35,057 nucleotides of DNA, taken from assembly GCA_028875335.1 (NCBI GenBank), contig JAPPEF010000316.1:1-35057 (forward strand), read 5' to 3'. Below are positions 15,790 through 24,314 of this stretch, in pieces; within the stretch, counting starts at the first letter, position 1; the number at the start of each line of letters is the position of its first letter. Origin of the DNA: Gemmatimonadota bacterium (lineage in GTDB: Bacteria > Latescibacterota > UBA2968 > UBA8231). A program made the position numbers and the translations under genes. The notes beneath the pieces are model-generated. The model made no database searches and was not told where the DNA came from. It was given only the letters and a program-made list of their open reading frames with translations.

Positions 15790-16269
15790 ATGAGCAAAAT
15801 ACACGTCCAAACTACAATCAACGGGGAGCCGACCGAATTTCTCTGCGAGCCGCGCCAAAGTCTGCTCGAAGTATTGCGCGAGACGCTCGGCTTCACCGGC
15901 ACCAAGGAAGGCTGCAACGACGGCAACTGCGGCGCGTGTTCCATCGCTGTTGACGGCGTCCTCGTCGATTCTTGTCTGATGCTGGCCGTCGAGGCCGAGG
16001 GCAAACAGATCGGCACGGTCGAGGGCCTTGCCAGCCCGGATAGCCTGCACCCGGTGCAGCAGAAGTTCCTCGAACACGCCGCGCTGCAATGCGGCATCTG
16101 CACTCCGGGATTTTTGGTGGCTTCCAAAGCCTTACTCGACCACAACCCCAACCCTTCCGAGCACGAAGTGCGGCATTGGCTGGCCGGCAACTTGTGCCGC
16201 TGCACGGGCTACGACAAGATCATTCGCGCTGTCCTCGACGCCGCTGAGGAAGTGCGCCAAAGCGCCTGA
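15790..16269 (+). CDS. 2Fe-2S subunit of a molybdenum hydroxylase (CoxS family)
   Basis: 159 residues. The plant-ferredoxin-like N-terminal domain carries Cys42, Cys47, Cys50 and Cys62 (EGCNDGNCGAC ... DSC). The C-terminal helical domain carries the second cluster with Cys101, Cys104, Cys136 and Cys138 (CGICTPGF ... NLCRCTGY). All eight cluster ligands are present, so the protein should be functional. It relays electrons from the molybdenum site to FAD. Start ATG 15790 has GGAG at 15777-15780. The large subunit begins 20 nt downstream with its own AGGAGG. Confidence 0.95.
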   Translation: MSKIHVQTTINGEPTEFLCEPRQSLLEVLRETLGFTGTKEGCNDGNCGACSIAVDGVLVDSCLMLAVEAEGKQIGTVEGLASPDSLHPVQQKFLEHAALQCGICTPGFLVASKALLDHNPNPSEHEVRHWLAGNLCRCTGYDKIIRAVLDAAEEVRQSA

Positions 16270-16289
16270 ACCCAACGAGGAGGAACGCC

Positions 16290-18572
16290 ATGCCTGCCAA
16301 CAACGGCTACAAAGTCATCGGCACCCGCCCCATCCGCCACGACGGCGTTGACAAGGTCACTGGGCGCGCCATTTACGGCGCCGACACCCAGTTGGCCGGC
16401 TTGCTCTACGGACAGGTCCTGCGCTCGCCCCACGCCCATGCGCGCATCAAGTCCATAGACACGTCTAAAGCTGCGGCCCTGCCTGGGGTCAAGGCCGTTC
16501 TCACGGGCACTGATCTGCCCGATGCCGGCGACCAAATGGTCGATCTCGGCGAAGGCCCGGCCCGGCTCAAATACCTGCGCGACAACGTGCTGGCCACGGA
16601 TAAGGCCCTGTACAGCGGGCATCCCGTCGCTGCGGTTGCCGCCACTAGCGTCCACATTGCCGAAGAGGCCCTCGACCTGATCGAGGTCGAGTATGAGGAA
16701 CTAGAGGCCGTGCTCGATGTGCGCGAGGCCATGCAGGAGGGCGCGCCCCAACTCCACGACGACATGACTACCCAAGAGTTTGGGGAAGACACCGGCCGCA
16801 AAAGCAACCTCGCCACCCACTTCGAGCACCGGCTCGGCGACCCGGAAAAGGCCTTTGCCGAGGCCGACGTGGTCGTGGAACGCGAGTTTCAGACCGCTAC
16901 TGTGCATCAAGGGTACATCGAGCCGCACAACGCCACGGCGAGTTGGAACGCCGATGGCCAACTGACGATCTGGACCAGCACTCAGGGCTCGTTCACCGCG
17001 CGCGCCCAACTCGGCGCGGTCTTGGACATGCCCATTTCCAGGATCAAGGTCGTGCCCCAGGAAATTGGCGGCGGCTTTGGCGGCAAAATCCCGGTTTACT
17101 TGGAGCCGGTCGCCGCCTTGCTCTCCAAGGCGAGCGGCCAACCTGTCAAGCTGGTTATGACCCGGCCAGCCGTCTTTGAGAGCACCGGTCCGACGCCTGG
17201 GTCGTACGTCAAGATCAAGATGGGTGCTGACAAAAGCGGCAAGATCGTGGCCGCCGACGCCTATATCGCCTTTGAGTCCGGGGCTTATCCCGGCGGTTTG
17301 GTCGGCGCGGCTGCCATGTGCGTGTTTTCGTGCTACGACATACCCGATGGCCGGATCGACTGCTATGACGTAGTGGTCAACAAGCCGCGGAGTTTCGCGT
17401 ATCGCGCTCCAGGTTCGACGCAGGTGGCCTTCGCCACCGAGCACGTAGTTGATTTGCTGGCCGCCGAACTGGGGATGGAGCCGCTAGAGATCCGGCTCAA
17501 AAACACCGCGACGACCGGCACCCGCCGCATTGACGGCGTGGTGTATCCAAAGATGGGCTGCAAGGAGGTGTTGGAAGCCATCCGCGACTCAGAGCACTAC
17601 CAGAGTCCAGCGCCCGCTGGCCCCAATGGAGGGCGCGGCATCTCGGTCGGCTATTGGTTCAACGTCGGGCTCAAGTCCTCCTGCACGGCCAGTGTCAACG
17701 CAGACGGCACGGTTAGCTTAGTCGAGGGTTCGACCGACATCGGCGGCACGCGTACGTCGGTCGCCATGCAGTTTGCCGAGACTTTGGGCCTACAGGCCGA
17801 AGACGTCAAACCGCAGGTGGCCGACACGGACTCGATTGGCCACACGGACGTAACCGGCGGCAGCCGCGTAACGTACGCCACCGGCTGGGCCGCGTACAAG
17901 GCCGCCCTCGACGTGCAAGACCAGCTCTGCGAGCGCGCGGCTCAACTGTGGGAGGTCGAAGTAAGCCAAGTCGAGTTTGACGATGGCGTCTTCCGTTCCG
18001 GCGACAACGCGATGACCTTTAAGGAACTAGCTGGCCGCCTCGAAGAGACCGGCGGCCCGGTCATTGGCCGCGCCTCTGTGGACCCAGACTCGGGCGTCGG
18101 CGGCTCCTTTGCAGCCAATATCGCCGATGTCGAGGTCGATCCCGAGACCGGCAAGGTAGATATTTTGCGCTTTACGGTCATCCAAGACGCTGGCCGGGCG
18201 ATTCATCCGGCGTACGTTGAGGGCCAGATGCAGGGCGGCTCGGTGCAAGGCATTGGTTGGGCGCTCAACGAGGAGTACTTCTACAGTGGAGACGGCCACC
18301 TCGACAACTCCAGCTTTCTCGACTACCGGATCCCGACCAGCCTCGACCTGCCGATGATTGAGACCATCATCGTCGAGGTCCCCAACCCAGGCCATCCCTA
18401 TGGCGTGCGCGGCGTTGGTGAGGCCAACATCGCCCCGCCGCCCGCGGCCATCGCCGCGGCCATTGAGGCTGCTGTTGGCGTGCGGCCGCAGGAATTGCCT
18501 ATGAAGCCCGACCGCATTGTCGCCGCGTTGCAGGCGCACGAGGAACGGGCCGCGCAGGCTGCCGGCGGTTAG
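16290..18572 (+). CDS. Molybdopterin-binding catalytic subunit of a molybdenum hydroxylase (xanthine dehydrogenase/CoxL superfamily)
   Basis: 760 residues, full length, preceded by GAGGAGG. The cofactor-binding GGFGGK is at residues 261-266, and the catalytic Glu711 is in GVRGVGE near the C-terminus. The active-site loop reads AYRAPGST (residues 370-377), not the AYxCSFR of form I CO dehydrogenase, so this is not a true aerobic CODH. It also differs from the AYRGAGR of form II. The substrate is therefore unknown; purines, aldehydes and N-heterocycles are typical for the superfamily. Cytoplasmic: no Tat signal is present. It forms a three-subunit enzyme with the two genes upstream, and a MoaD-like gene follows after 6 nt. 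Confidence 0.93.
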   Translation: MPANNGYKVIGTRPIRHDGVDKVTGRAIYGADTQLAGLLYGQVLRSPHAHARIKSIDTSKAAALPGVKAVLTGTDLPDAGDQMVDLGEGPARLKYLRDNVLATDKALYSGHPVAAVAATSVHIAEEALDLIEVEYEELEAVLDVREAMQEGAPQLHDDMTTQEFGEDTGRKSNLATHFEHRLGDPEKAFAEADVVVEREFQTATVHQGYIEPHNATASWNADGQLTIWTSTQGSFTARAQLGAVLDMPISRIKVVPQEIGGGFGGKIPVYLEPVAALLSKASGQPVKLVMTRPAVFESTGPTPGSYVKIKMGADKSGKIVAADAYIAFESGAYPGGLVGAAAMCVFSCYDIPDGRIDCYDVVVNKPRSFAYRAPGSTQVAFATEHVVDLLAAELGMEPLEIRLKNTATTGTRRIDGVVYPKMGCKEVLEAIRDSEHYQSPAPAGPNGGRGISVGYWFNVGLKSSCTASVNADGTVSLVEGSTDIGGTRTSVAMQFAETLGLQAEDVKPQVADTDSIGHTDVTGGSRVTYATGWAAYKAALDVQDQLCERAAQLWEVEVSQVEFDDGVFRSGDNAMTFKELAGRLEETGGPVIGRASVDPDSGVGGSFAANIADVEVDPETGKVDILRFTVIQDAGRAIHPAYVEGQMQGGSVQGIGWALNEEYFYSGDGHLDNSSFLDYRIPTSLDLPMIETIIVEVPNPGHPYGVRGVGEANIAPPPAAIAAAIEAAVGVRPQELPMKPDRIVAALQAHEERAAQAAGG

Positions 18573-18578
18573 CCCATC

Positions 18579-18848
18579 ATGCCCGTAGCTTGGATTCCCT
18601 CGCTGATGCAGAAGTTGACCGCCGGCCAGCAGCAAGTAGAGGTAGAGGGCGCGACCGTGCGCGAGGTCGTTGCCGCGCTCGATGCCCGCTACCCCGGCTT
18701 CAAGGAGCGGGTTCTCGATGGCGACCGCATCAAGACCGAGATTGCCGTGGCGGTGGATGGCGAAGTCGTCGCCGCTGGGCTGCGGGCTAAGGTCGGTCCT
18801 GAAAGCGAGGTCCATTTCCTGCCCGCCATATCGGGGGGCGCGAGTTAG
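18579..18848 (+). CDS. MoaD/ThiS-family ubiquitin-like sulfur carrier with GG-Ala-Ser end
   Basis: 89 residues with the beta-grasp pattern of MoaD/ThiS (VEGATVREVVAALDARYPGF ... VGPESEVHFLPAISGG). In this family the C-terminal Gly-Gly is adenylated and thiocarboxylated to donate sulfur, here most simply to molybdopterin for the adjacent enzyme. Unusually, two residues (Ala-Ser) follow the Gly-Gly before the stop, so the diglycine is not C-terminal as encoded. Either it must be trimmed, as JAMM-type peptidases do for some related carriers, or the protein has another role. The start lies 6 nt after the large subunit stop, so it is the last gene of the operon, closed by the terminator at 18870. 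Confidence 0.82.
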   Translation: MPVAWIPSLMQKLTAGQQQVEVEGATVREVVAALDARYPGFKERVLDGDRIKTEIAVAVDGEVVAAGLRAKVGPESEVHFLPAISGGAS

Positions 18849-18869
18849 GCCGCCGTAAGGATGCAACGC

Positions 18870-18916
18870 AAAGGGGCCGGTACTCTAACAAGAGTACCGG
18901 CCCCTTTCTTTTTATT
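18870..18916 (+). terminator. Strong rho-independent terminator
   Basis: A perfect 17-bp stem (AAAGGGGCCGGTACTCT at 18870-18886 with its complement at 18891-18907), a 4-nt AACA loop, then CTTTTTATTT. It closes the molybdenum hydroxylase operon. Confidence 0.93.
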
Positions 18917-18918
18917 TA

Positions 18919-18967
18919 CTGACGTTACGCATCCGGGGGTAGGGGGCGGTTTGAAACCGCCCCCTAC
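18919..18967. repeat. Partial copy of the MITE-like element
   Basis: CTGACGTTACGCA (18919-18931) matches the left terminal repeat of the element at 11651 with one mismatch. The identical 29-nt palindrome then follows at 18939-18967. No right terminal repeat is found before the dut stop at 18982, so this is a truncated or half element. Confidence 0.65.
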
Positions 18968-18981
18968 CTTATTGGACAATT

Positions 18982-19422
18982 TCAGCGCCTTCCCGTCGAG
19001 CCAAAGCCACCGCTGCCGCGCTCCGTTTCAGCGAGCGTCTCGACCTCGACCCACTCGCCGCGCGTAACCGGCGCGAAAATGAGCTGGGCGATGCGCTCGC
19101 CCGGGGCGATGGGCTGCTCTTCGGTCGAAAGGTTGATCATGATGACGCCGACTTCGCCTCGGTAGTCGGCGTCGATTGTGCCCGGGGCGTTGAGCAGCGT
19201 TAGGCCGCGCTTGAGGGCCAAGCCACTGCGCGGCCTGACCTGTGCCTCGTAGCCCGGGGGGATTTCGAGGAACAGGCCCGTGGGAATGAGGCCGCGCTCG
19301 CCGGGCGCTAAGACTACTGTCTCTGATAGCGCGGCGCGCAAGTCGAGGCCGGCGCTGTGCTCCGTCTCATAGGTGGGCAGCGGTTGGCTCCCCTTGTTGA
19401 TCACCTTCACTTGAATAGTCAT
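18982..19422 (-). CDS. dut: Deoxyuridine 5'-triphosphate nucleotidohydrolase
   Basis: 146 residues, the usual trimeric dUTPase length. All five motifs are readable: AGLDLRA (I), [12 protein letters not shown] (II), [14 protein letters not shown] (III, with the catalytic Asp), GERIAQLIF (IV) and [10 protein letters not shown] (V) at the C-terminus. It hydrolyses dUTP to dUMP and pyrophosphate, keeping uracil out of DNA and supplying dTMP synthesis. Its start overlaps the stop of the upstream polysaccharide gene by 4 nt (ATGA), so it is translationally coupled to an unrelated pathway. It converges on the molybdenum operon terminator. Confidence 0.97.
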   Translation of the reverse strand: MTIQVKVINKGSQPLPTYETEHSAGLDLRAALSETVVLAPGERGLIPTGLFLEIPPGYEAQVRPRSGLALKRGLTLLNAPGTIDADYRGEVGVIMINLSTEEQPIAPGERIAQLIFAPVTRGEWVEVETLAETERGSGGFGSTGRR

Positions 19423-20621
19423 AGAACTTCAGGCGTCGTCTCGTGCCGCTCGCGCCAGCGCTGTTGAAGGCCCCGCATGTACACCGCCCCCATCACATAG
19501 GAGACTGAGGCGATGAGGCTGAGTAAGCCGGCGAGAAATACGATCAGCACGCGCTGGGGCTTGGCCTTGATTTCGGGTGGTGTGGCTGGGTCGAGTATCT
19601 GCACGGTCGAAGTGAAGTCCTTGGCCTCGATCAGAGCTTGGGCCTCCTGTTGCTGCAGGACCAGCAAAAGGGACGTCTGCACGAGTACATCCTTTTCAAG
19701 GTTTGTGTACTCTTGGACCACGCTCGGGATCTGCTTCAGCGGCAGGAAGAGGTTTTCGTCCAGTGGTAGTCGCAGCGCTTTGTTTGGCAACAAGCCGTTG
19801 TCGGCGGGTCTGAGGCCATCGCGCAAAAAAGCGAGGGTCTCTCGCCGCAGGCCAATTTTGCGCTCGAGCTGTTTGACCTTGTCGTGGTTGGGACCTAGCC
19901 CCGATTGAATGAACAGTTGGTGCTCAATTCCAAGCTCCATTACGGCGGTCTGCATTGAGGTGGCCGTCAGAATCGCCGCGCGGGCTTGATCCGCGATCGA
20001 GATGGCATTGTGCTCGGACTGGAACTCCTCTAGCCGCTTCATCTTGTCCTCTAGCTTTTTATCTTCTTCTTGCAAAACCCCGCGGATAAAGTCCAAGCGG
20101 TCGGAGGCAGTCTTGTGCGCGAATCGCTTGTTGGTACTATCGAGCAGGGCGATGTAGTAATTGGCCATGTCGGCGGCCATTTGCGGGTCTTTGTCTAGGA
20201 CTGATACCGCAAGCATGCCCTCTTCGGTCATGGCGGCCGTGGTATTGTCGGCGAGGGCCTCAATCGCGTCAGTCAGAGTGCGGGCCTCGTAGCGCTGCAT
20301 CAAACCGAATTTCTCGACCATCCGCCGCCGCGTCGTCGCGCTCCCGATGGTGGCGAGAGAAATGTCAGATGGCGTGCCCCTCTCCCCGAGACGCAAGGCG
20401 GGTATGGGTAAGGACGCGAGCATGCTGGAAAAACCAAAACTCTGCTTCTTCTCTTGGGGAGGCAGAATTTGCACGGTGGCCTCGTATTCCTTTGGCAAGA
20501 GGAAGCTGAGGCCACCCGCCAAGACGCAGATGGCCAAGGTGCCGCCGATGATCAGCCAGCGGCCCGCGTGTAGTGCCGTGAGCAGATCGATGATGTCGAT
20601 TTCTTTTTTTGGGGTATTCAT
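19419..20621 (-). CDS. Wzz-type polysaccharide co-polymerase / chain-length determinant
   Basis: 400 residues. The N-terminus ([36 protein letters not shown]) has the cytoplasmic lead and first transmembrane helix of the Wzz family, followed by the [11 protein letters not shown] strand. A long periplasmic coiled-coil-rich region follows (residues about 90-340). The C-terminal Pro-rich motif and second helix ([28 protein letters not shown]) complete the two-helix topology. No tyrosine-kinase domain is attached. It should control the length of an exported polysaccharide with the Wza-like outer-membrane protein encoded upstream. The gap from the Wza-like gene is 88 nt and holds a relic (see 20643-20709). 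Confidence 0.88.
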   Translation of the reverse strand: MNTPKKEIDIIDLLTALHAGRWLIIGGTLAICVLAGGLSFLLPKEYEATVQILPPQEKKQSFGFSSMLASLPIPALRLGERGTPSDISLATIGSATTRRRMVEKFGLMQRYEARTLTDAIEALADNTTAAMTEEGMLAVSVLDKDPQMAADMANYYIALLDSTNKRFAHKTASDRLDFIRGVLQEEDKKLEDKMKRLEEFQSEHNAISIADQARAAILTATSMQTAVMELGIEHQLFIQSGLGPNHDKVKQLERKIGLRRETLAFLRDGLRPADNGLLPNKALRLPLDENLFLPLKQIPSVVQEYTNLEKDVLVQTSLLLVLQQQEAQALIEAKDFTSTVQILDPATPPEIKAKPQRVLIVFLAGLLSLIASVSYVMGAVYMRGLQQRWRERHETTPEVL

Positions 20622-20642
20622 TCAGTAGTGCTCCTTGAAATT

Positions 20643-20709
20643 ATTTGTCTGAAGAGACCGCACCGCGAGCACGAAGGCTAGGATGCGTCGGGCTTGGCTT
20701 GGTCCATTG
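20643..20709 (-). pseudogene. Possible duplicated tail of the Wza-like gene
   Basis: Just downstream of the Wza-like stop, another frame reads RRILAFVLAVRSL, resembling that protein's C-terminus RVLALVIAVQTV. The nucleotide match is 20 of 24 over the best stretch. It may be a remnant of a tandem duplication; hydrophobic bias makes chance similarity possible. Confidence 0.35.
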
Positions 20710-22452
20710 CTACCGCGACACCGTCTGCACCGCGATTACGAGGGCGAGGACCCTAGCGGCGGTGCCCACAGTCTCTTGGAAGAATGCCCAGTAATCGATG
20801 CGCTCCTTCTGGGGCACCCATATTTCGTCGCCGACCTCGACTATCAGATTGTCTTTGAGTTTCTCGCGGACGCCCGTGCGCGCCCGGACTAGGCGGGCAT
20901 TGCGTTTGTCGGCGTCGTACAAGTACCCGCCAGCCTTGGTTATGTAGTAGCGCACTTTGCGGCCTATCTCGTAGTCGATCAGCCCGGCTCGCTGCACTTG
21001 ACCACTGACGTTGATGGTGTGCCGCTGCATGGGGAAAAAGATCACATCGCCGCTGGCGAGCAAGATGTTTTGCCTCTCGTCGCCATTCACAAACAACCGC
21101 TCGAAATCGACTGCGATCTGCCCCTTTTCTTCGCGAGTTTTGGTCTTGAGATAAGCCCGATCCTCGATGTTCATGTAGGTGAGGCCCGCCACCTCGCTCT
21201 GTCTCTTTAGCTGCTCTAGCTGCGGGTCGCTTTCGGCTCGTACTCTAGTGCGGATTACTCGGGCACCTATGAGAGACGCCTCATCGGTTAGGCCGCCGGC
21301 CGCGGCCACCACGTCCTTGATGCGGGTAACGCCGGGTTCGATGCGGTAGCGGCCCTGGAACTTGACCTCGCCAGAGATCACGACCGTGTGCGTGGACTGC
21401 CACAGCGATTGCGCGCGGATGAAAACCGCGTCGTTGGGGCGCAGCTCAATATGGCGGATGGTTTCGTAGTTCAGTTCCTCCAGCGTCTCTTTGGCGCTGC
21501 CTAGCTCAATGACTTCGGCCTGATCGGTGCCCTCTTGAAAGCGCCAGAGTTCGGCGCTGATCAGCGGTTTGGAGCGGTTCAAGCCCTTGGCCAATGTCAC
21601 GAGGTCTCCGAGGGTGTCTCCGGGTAGGAACTCGTATTCGCCCTCTTCATTGACCGCGCCGAAGATGGACACTGAATGCTTGCGAAACGAGACATGGACC
21701 ATGTCGCCCATGCGCACGTAGGGATTGTGCGTGAGGTCGCCGGTGGCGAGGAACATGTCGAGATCCACGCGCTCGCTGGTGCCGTCGCGGTGGATCAGTT
21801 GGATGGAGCGTCGGCCTGTGTTGGGGTTAGTGGCTCCACCGGCATCCTGACCCGATAACTCGATATGTTGCAATCGGCTCCTAAAGCCGCCAGCCTGTTT
21901 GATTATATTTAAAACCCGCGTGGTCGGATAGATGGTGAAGCTGCCCTCGTTCAGCACCGCACCAGTGACGTACGCGGTGAAGAAGCGCATACTCACGAGG
22001 GAAATACTGATGTCCACGTTAGGATACTTGTTTTGGACTGCGGTTGAGAGACGCTCTTTGGCTGCGGTTAGCGACAGGCCCGAAATGTGAAACGAGCCGA
22101 CGGTGGGGATGAGAACGTAGCCCTCTGGATCGACCTGCAAGGTGTAGGGCTTGTCGAATTCGCCCCAGATGTAAAGCTGAAGTACGTCGTTAGGGCCGAC
22201 GATGTACGCGTCTGGGTCTATATCGCGATCCTGACCGATGCGCGTCTGATCCGCGCTTAAGCTGCCGGGCAGGCGCGCCTTACCGGCGGTCACATCCTGA
22301 TTTAGGGCCGGCAGGTCGGACGCGGAAAGGGGCTGTAGTTTGACTTCTTCTTCGCCCAACCTGATCAGGCTTTCCAAGCTCTGGGCACTCGCTGGCCCTG
22401 CTAGCCCGCAAAAGACGAGGGCGCAAGCAAGGGCAAAAATACTCGTTGGCAT
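20710..22452 (-). CDS. Wza-type polysaccharide export protein with SLBB domains
   Basis: 580 residues with a signal peptide (cleavage near ASAQ, residue 24). The polysaccharide export signature follows (IVGPNDVLQLYIWGEFDKPYTLQVDPEGYVLIPTVG, residues about 84-120). Several SLBB-like beta-grasp repeats come next (VTGAVLNEGSFTI, IFGAVNEEGEYEFLPG, ISGEVKFQGRYRIEPG, VSGQVQRAGLIDYEIG), each introduced by a V-x-G-x-V motif. A hydrophobic C-terminal helix (VLALVIAVQTV) fits the outer-membrane barrel helix of Wza-like proteins. No lipobox is seen. Start ATG 22452 has AGGAGGAG just upstream. It forms the outer-membrane pore for polysaccharide export with the Wzz-type protein. Confidence 0.9.
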   Translation of the reverse strand: MPTSIFALACALVFCGLAGPASAQSLESLIRLGEEEVKLQPLSASDLPALNQDVTAGKARLPGSLSADQTRIGQDRDIDPDAYIVGPNDVLQLYIWGEFDKPYTLQVDPEGYVLIPTVGSFHISGLSLTAAKERLSTAVQNKYPNVDISISLVSMRFFTAYVTGAVLNEGSFTIYPTTRVLNIIKQAGGFRSRLQHIELSGQDAGGATNPNTGRRSIQLIHRDGTSERVDLDMFLATGDLTHNPYVRMGDMVHVSFRKHSVSIFGAVNEEGEYEFLPGDTLGDLVTLAKGLNRSKPLISAELWRFQEGTDQAEVIELGSAKETLEELNYETIRHIELRPNDAVFIRAQSLWQSTHTVVISGEVKFQGRYRIEPGVTRIKDVVAAAGGLTDEASLIGARVIRTRVRAESDPQLEQLKRQSEVAGLTYMNIEDRAYLKTKTREEKGQIAVDFERLFVNGDERQNILLASGDVIFFPMQRHTINVSGQVQRAGLIDYEIGRKVRYYITKAGGYLYDADKRNARLVRARTGVREKLKDNLIVEVGDEIWVPQKERIDYWAFFQETVGTAARVLALVIAVQTVSR

Positions 22453-22609
22453 AGCTCCTCCTATTTACCTAATTGCGCTGATATAGCCTTCCTAAATCAT
22501 TCATAAGATAATCCGCAGATGGCGCAGATGGACGCAGAATGACGATCCTCATCTCGAATCGTTCAGGGCATTCAGGACTGCTATAGCATTTCCCATAATA
22601 TCGATGTTT

Positions 22610-23359
22610 TCACGGCAGTTTGCCCAAATAGCGCGTCCAATTGGCCGCGGCCTCTTCCTCGGTGAACCCGATGAGTTCAGCTAGTTTGGTGGCGACTTCT
22701 GCCACCCGCGCTGGATGGCCCGCGGCCCCGCCGATGGGCACGGGCGCGTCCGTTTCCAACAGCAGCAACTCGCGGTCGATTTCTGCGACCACGGCTTGGG
22801 TCTGCGGATCGCACAGGACGGACGGACCGACGGACACGTAGATCCGCTCCGCACGGCAGATTCGCACGAGTTTTTTGGATTGGGTGAACCAGTGTAGCTG
22901 GGCGTTGAGCTTAGTGCGGCGGCGAAATTCCACGGCCCGCTCCAAAGTCTGCCGCTGGGCGCGGCGCGAGTGCAGGTTGATCGGCTTGCCGCACTGAGCC
23001 GCTAAGTCGAGTTGCTGCGTGAGGACGTCTTGCTGCTGGGACTGCTGCTCTGGACTAGTCGCCCATTTGTAGTCGAGGCCGACCTCACCGAGGACATCGG
23101 CTTCGGGCAGATGCGCGGCCAGATAGGCGAGCGCGTCCGCGAGTTCGGCGTCTGTAGCTTGGGTGACCCATGCTGGATGCAAGCCAAGCCCGGTCAGCAC
23201 TTGGTCCGGGTACCGCTGCTTGAGTTCGAGTACCGCGCGCATGGAGTCGGCACTTTCGCTGACGGCGACGACCTGCCCCACTCCGGCTTGGGCTGCTGCT
23301 GCGAGCACGGCGTCGACATCGGCGAATTGGTCGAGATGACAATGGCTATCGACGAGCAT
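22610..23359 (-). CDS. TatD-family metal-dependent hydrolase
   Basis: 249 residues, the normal length. The N-terminal metal motif DSHCHLD (residues 4-10) and internal GLGLHPAWV, GEVGLDY and LHSRRA motifs place it in the TatD amidohydrolase family, many members of which are 3'-5' DNA/RNA exonucleases. The C-terminal LLLETDAPVPIGG carries the conserved Asp. Its ATG directly follows the TAG of argC with no gap (TAGATG), so it is translationally coupled and probably the last gene of the seven-gene operon. No gene lies in the 157 nt between it and the Wza-like gene; that gap has a short CGCAGATGGCGCAGATGG-type repeat tract. Confidence 0.88.
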   Translation of the reverse strand: MLVDSHCHLDQFADVDAVLAAAAQAGVGQVVAVSESADSMRAVLELKQRYPDQVLTGLGLHPAWVTQATDAELADALAYLAAHLPEADVLGEVGLDYKWATSPEQQSQQQDVLTQQLDLAAQCGKPINLHSRRAQRQTLERAVEFRRRTKLNAQLHWFTQSKKLVRICRAERIYVSVGPSVLCDPQTQAVVAEIDRELLLLETDAPVPIGGAAGHPARVAEVATKLAELIGFTEEEAAANWTRYLGKLP

Positions 23360-24307
23360 CTAGATCAGCCCTGCGGTCTCGTCGCAGCCGAGCATCAAAT
23401 TGAGGCACTGCACGGCATTGCCCGACGCTCCTTTGCCGAGGTTGTCGAGCCGCCCGACTAAAACCAATCCTCGCTCGGGGTCGCCCCAGACCGATAGCTC
23501 GACGAAGTTGGTATGGCTCAATCCCGTTAGGTCGAGGAATTTGTCGTCGCGCAGTATAGCGTCTTGGGGTGCGACTATCTTCACAAAGGGGCAGTCCTCG
23601 TAGTACGCGCGCCAGACCTCGTACACGGCTTCGCGATTGACGCGGGGACGGGCGAAAAGTTCCGTGGGTACCGGCGTGCTGACGACCATACCGCAGAACG
23701 AATGATCAACGGACGGCACAAAGAGCGGTTGCTTTTCGCACCCGCTGAATTTCCAGATCTCGGGCAAGTGCTTGTGCGCGCCGTCGAGGCCGTACAGGCA
23801 GAAAGGCTTGTGCCCGTCTCCTCCTTCGTATTCGGCGATCATCGTTTTCCCCCCGCCGGAATAGCCGGACACCGCATTGATGGCCAGCGGCGCGGTGGGC
23901 AAAAGCAGCCCCTGTGAGATGAGGGGCCGCACGGCGAGAATAAAGCCGACGGGATAACAGCCGCAATTGGCGACTTTTTGCGCACGGCGAATCTGCTCTT
24001 TGTGCGCGGGTGAAATCTCGGGTAGCCCATAGACCCACTCGGAATGGACCCGGCGCGCCGTGCTCGTGTCGATGACCTTGGTCTGCGGGTTTTCGAGCAG
24101 GTCGAGGGCCTCGGCTGCCGCGTCGTCGGGCAGGCAGAGCACGCACAAGTCCGCTCGGTTGAGAAACTCGGCCCGCGCGCGCCGGTCCCGGCGATGCTCT
24201 GGTGGAATGAGCAACACCTCCAGATCCTCGCGCCCGGCTAGCATCTGGCGAATGCGTAGCCCGGTCGTCCCCTCTTGGCCGTCTATGTAAACCGCAGGTT
24301 TTTTCAT
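23360..24307 (-). CDS. argC: N-acetyl-gamma-glutamyl-phosphate reductase, type 2
   Basis: 315 residues from ATG 24307, chosen because the homologous start KKPAVYIDGQEGTTGLRIR begins there; a longer frame upstream overlaps the glycosyltransferase. The N-terminal dinucleotide-binding GQEGTTG, the catalytic Cys in VANCGCYPVGF (residue about 134) and the SGYSGGGK motif are those of the shorter type 2 ArgC. It catalyses the third step of arginine (ornithine) synthesis, reducing N-acetylglutamyl phosphate to the semialdehyde with NADPH. No other arginine gene is nearby; it is embedded between a glycosyltransferase and TatD, so its place here looks like operon drift. Confidence 0.9.
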   Translation of the reverse strand: MKKPAVYIDGQEGTTGLRIRQMLAGREDLEVLLIPPEHRRDRRARAEFLNRADLCVLCLPDDAAAEALDLLENPQTKVIDTSTARRVHSEWVYGLPEISPAHKEQIRRAQKVANCGCYPVGFILAVRPLISQGLLLPTAPLAINAVSGYSGGGKTMIAEYEGGDGHKPFCLYGLDGAHKHLPEIWKFSGCEKQPLFVPSVDHSFCGMVVSTPVPTELFARPRVNREAVYEVWRAYYEDCPFVKIVAPQDAILRDDKFLDLTGLSHTNFVELSVWGDPERGLVLVGRLDNLGKGASGNAVQCLNLMLGCDETAGLI

Positions 24308-24314
24308 GGGGGAA

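Noticed and set aside
16701..17444. Long antisense ORF on the minus strand inside the Mo subunit gene (also 352-1194, 14714-15364 and 18027-18866)
   Set aside because: They are shadows caused by high GC codon bias; no family resemblance, no ribosome binding site, and they oppose strongly conserved genes.
16290..18572. Aerobic carbon monoxide dehydrogenase
   Set aside because: The active-site loop is AYRAPGST, without the Cys of AYxCSFR.
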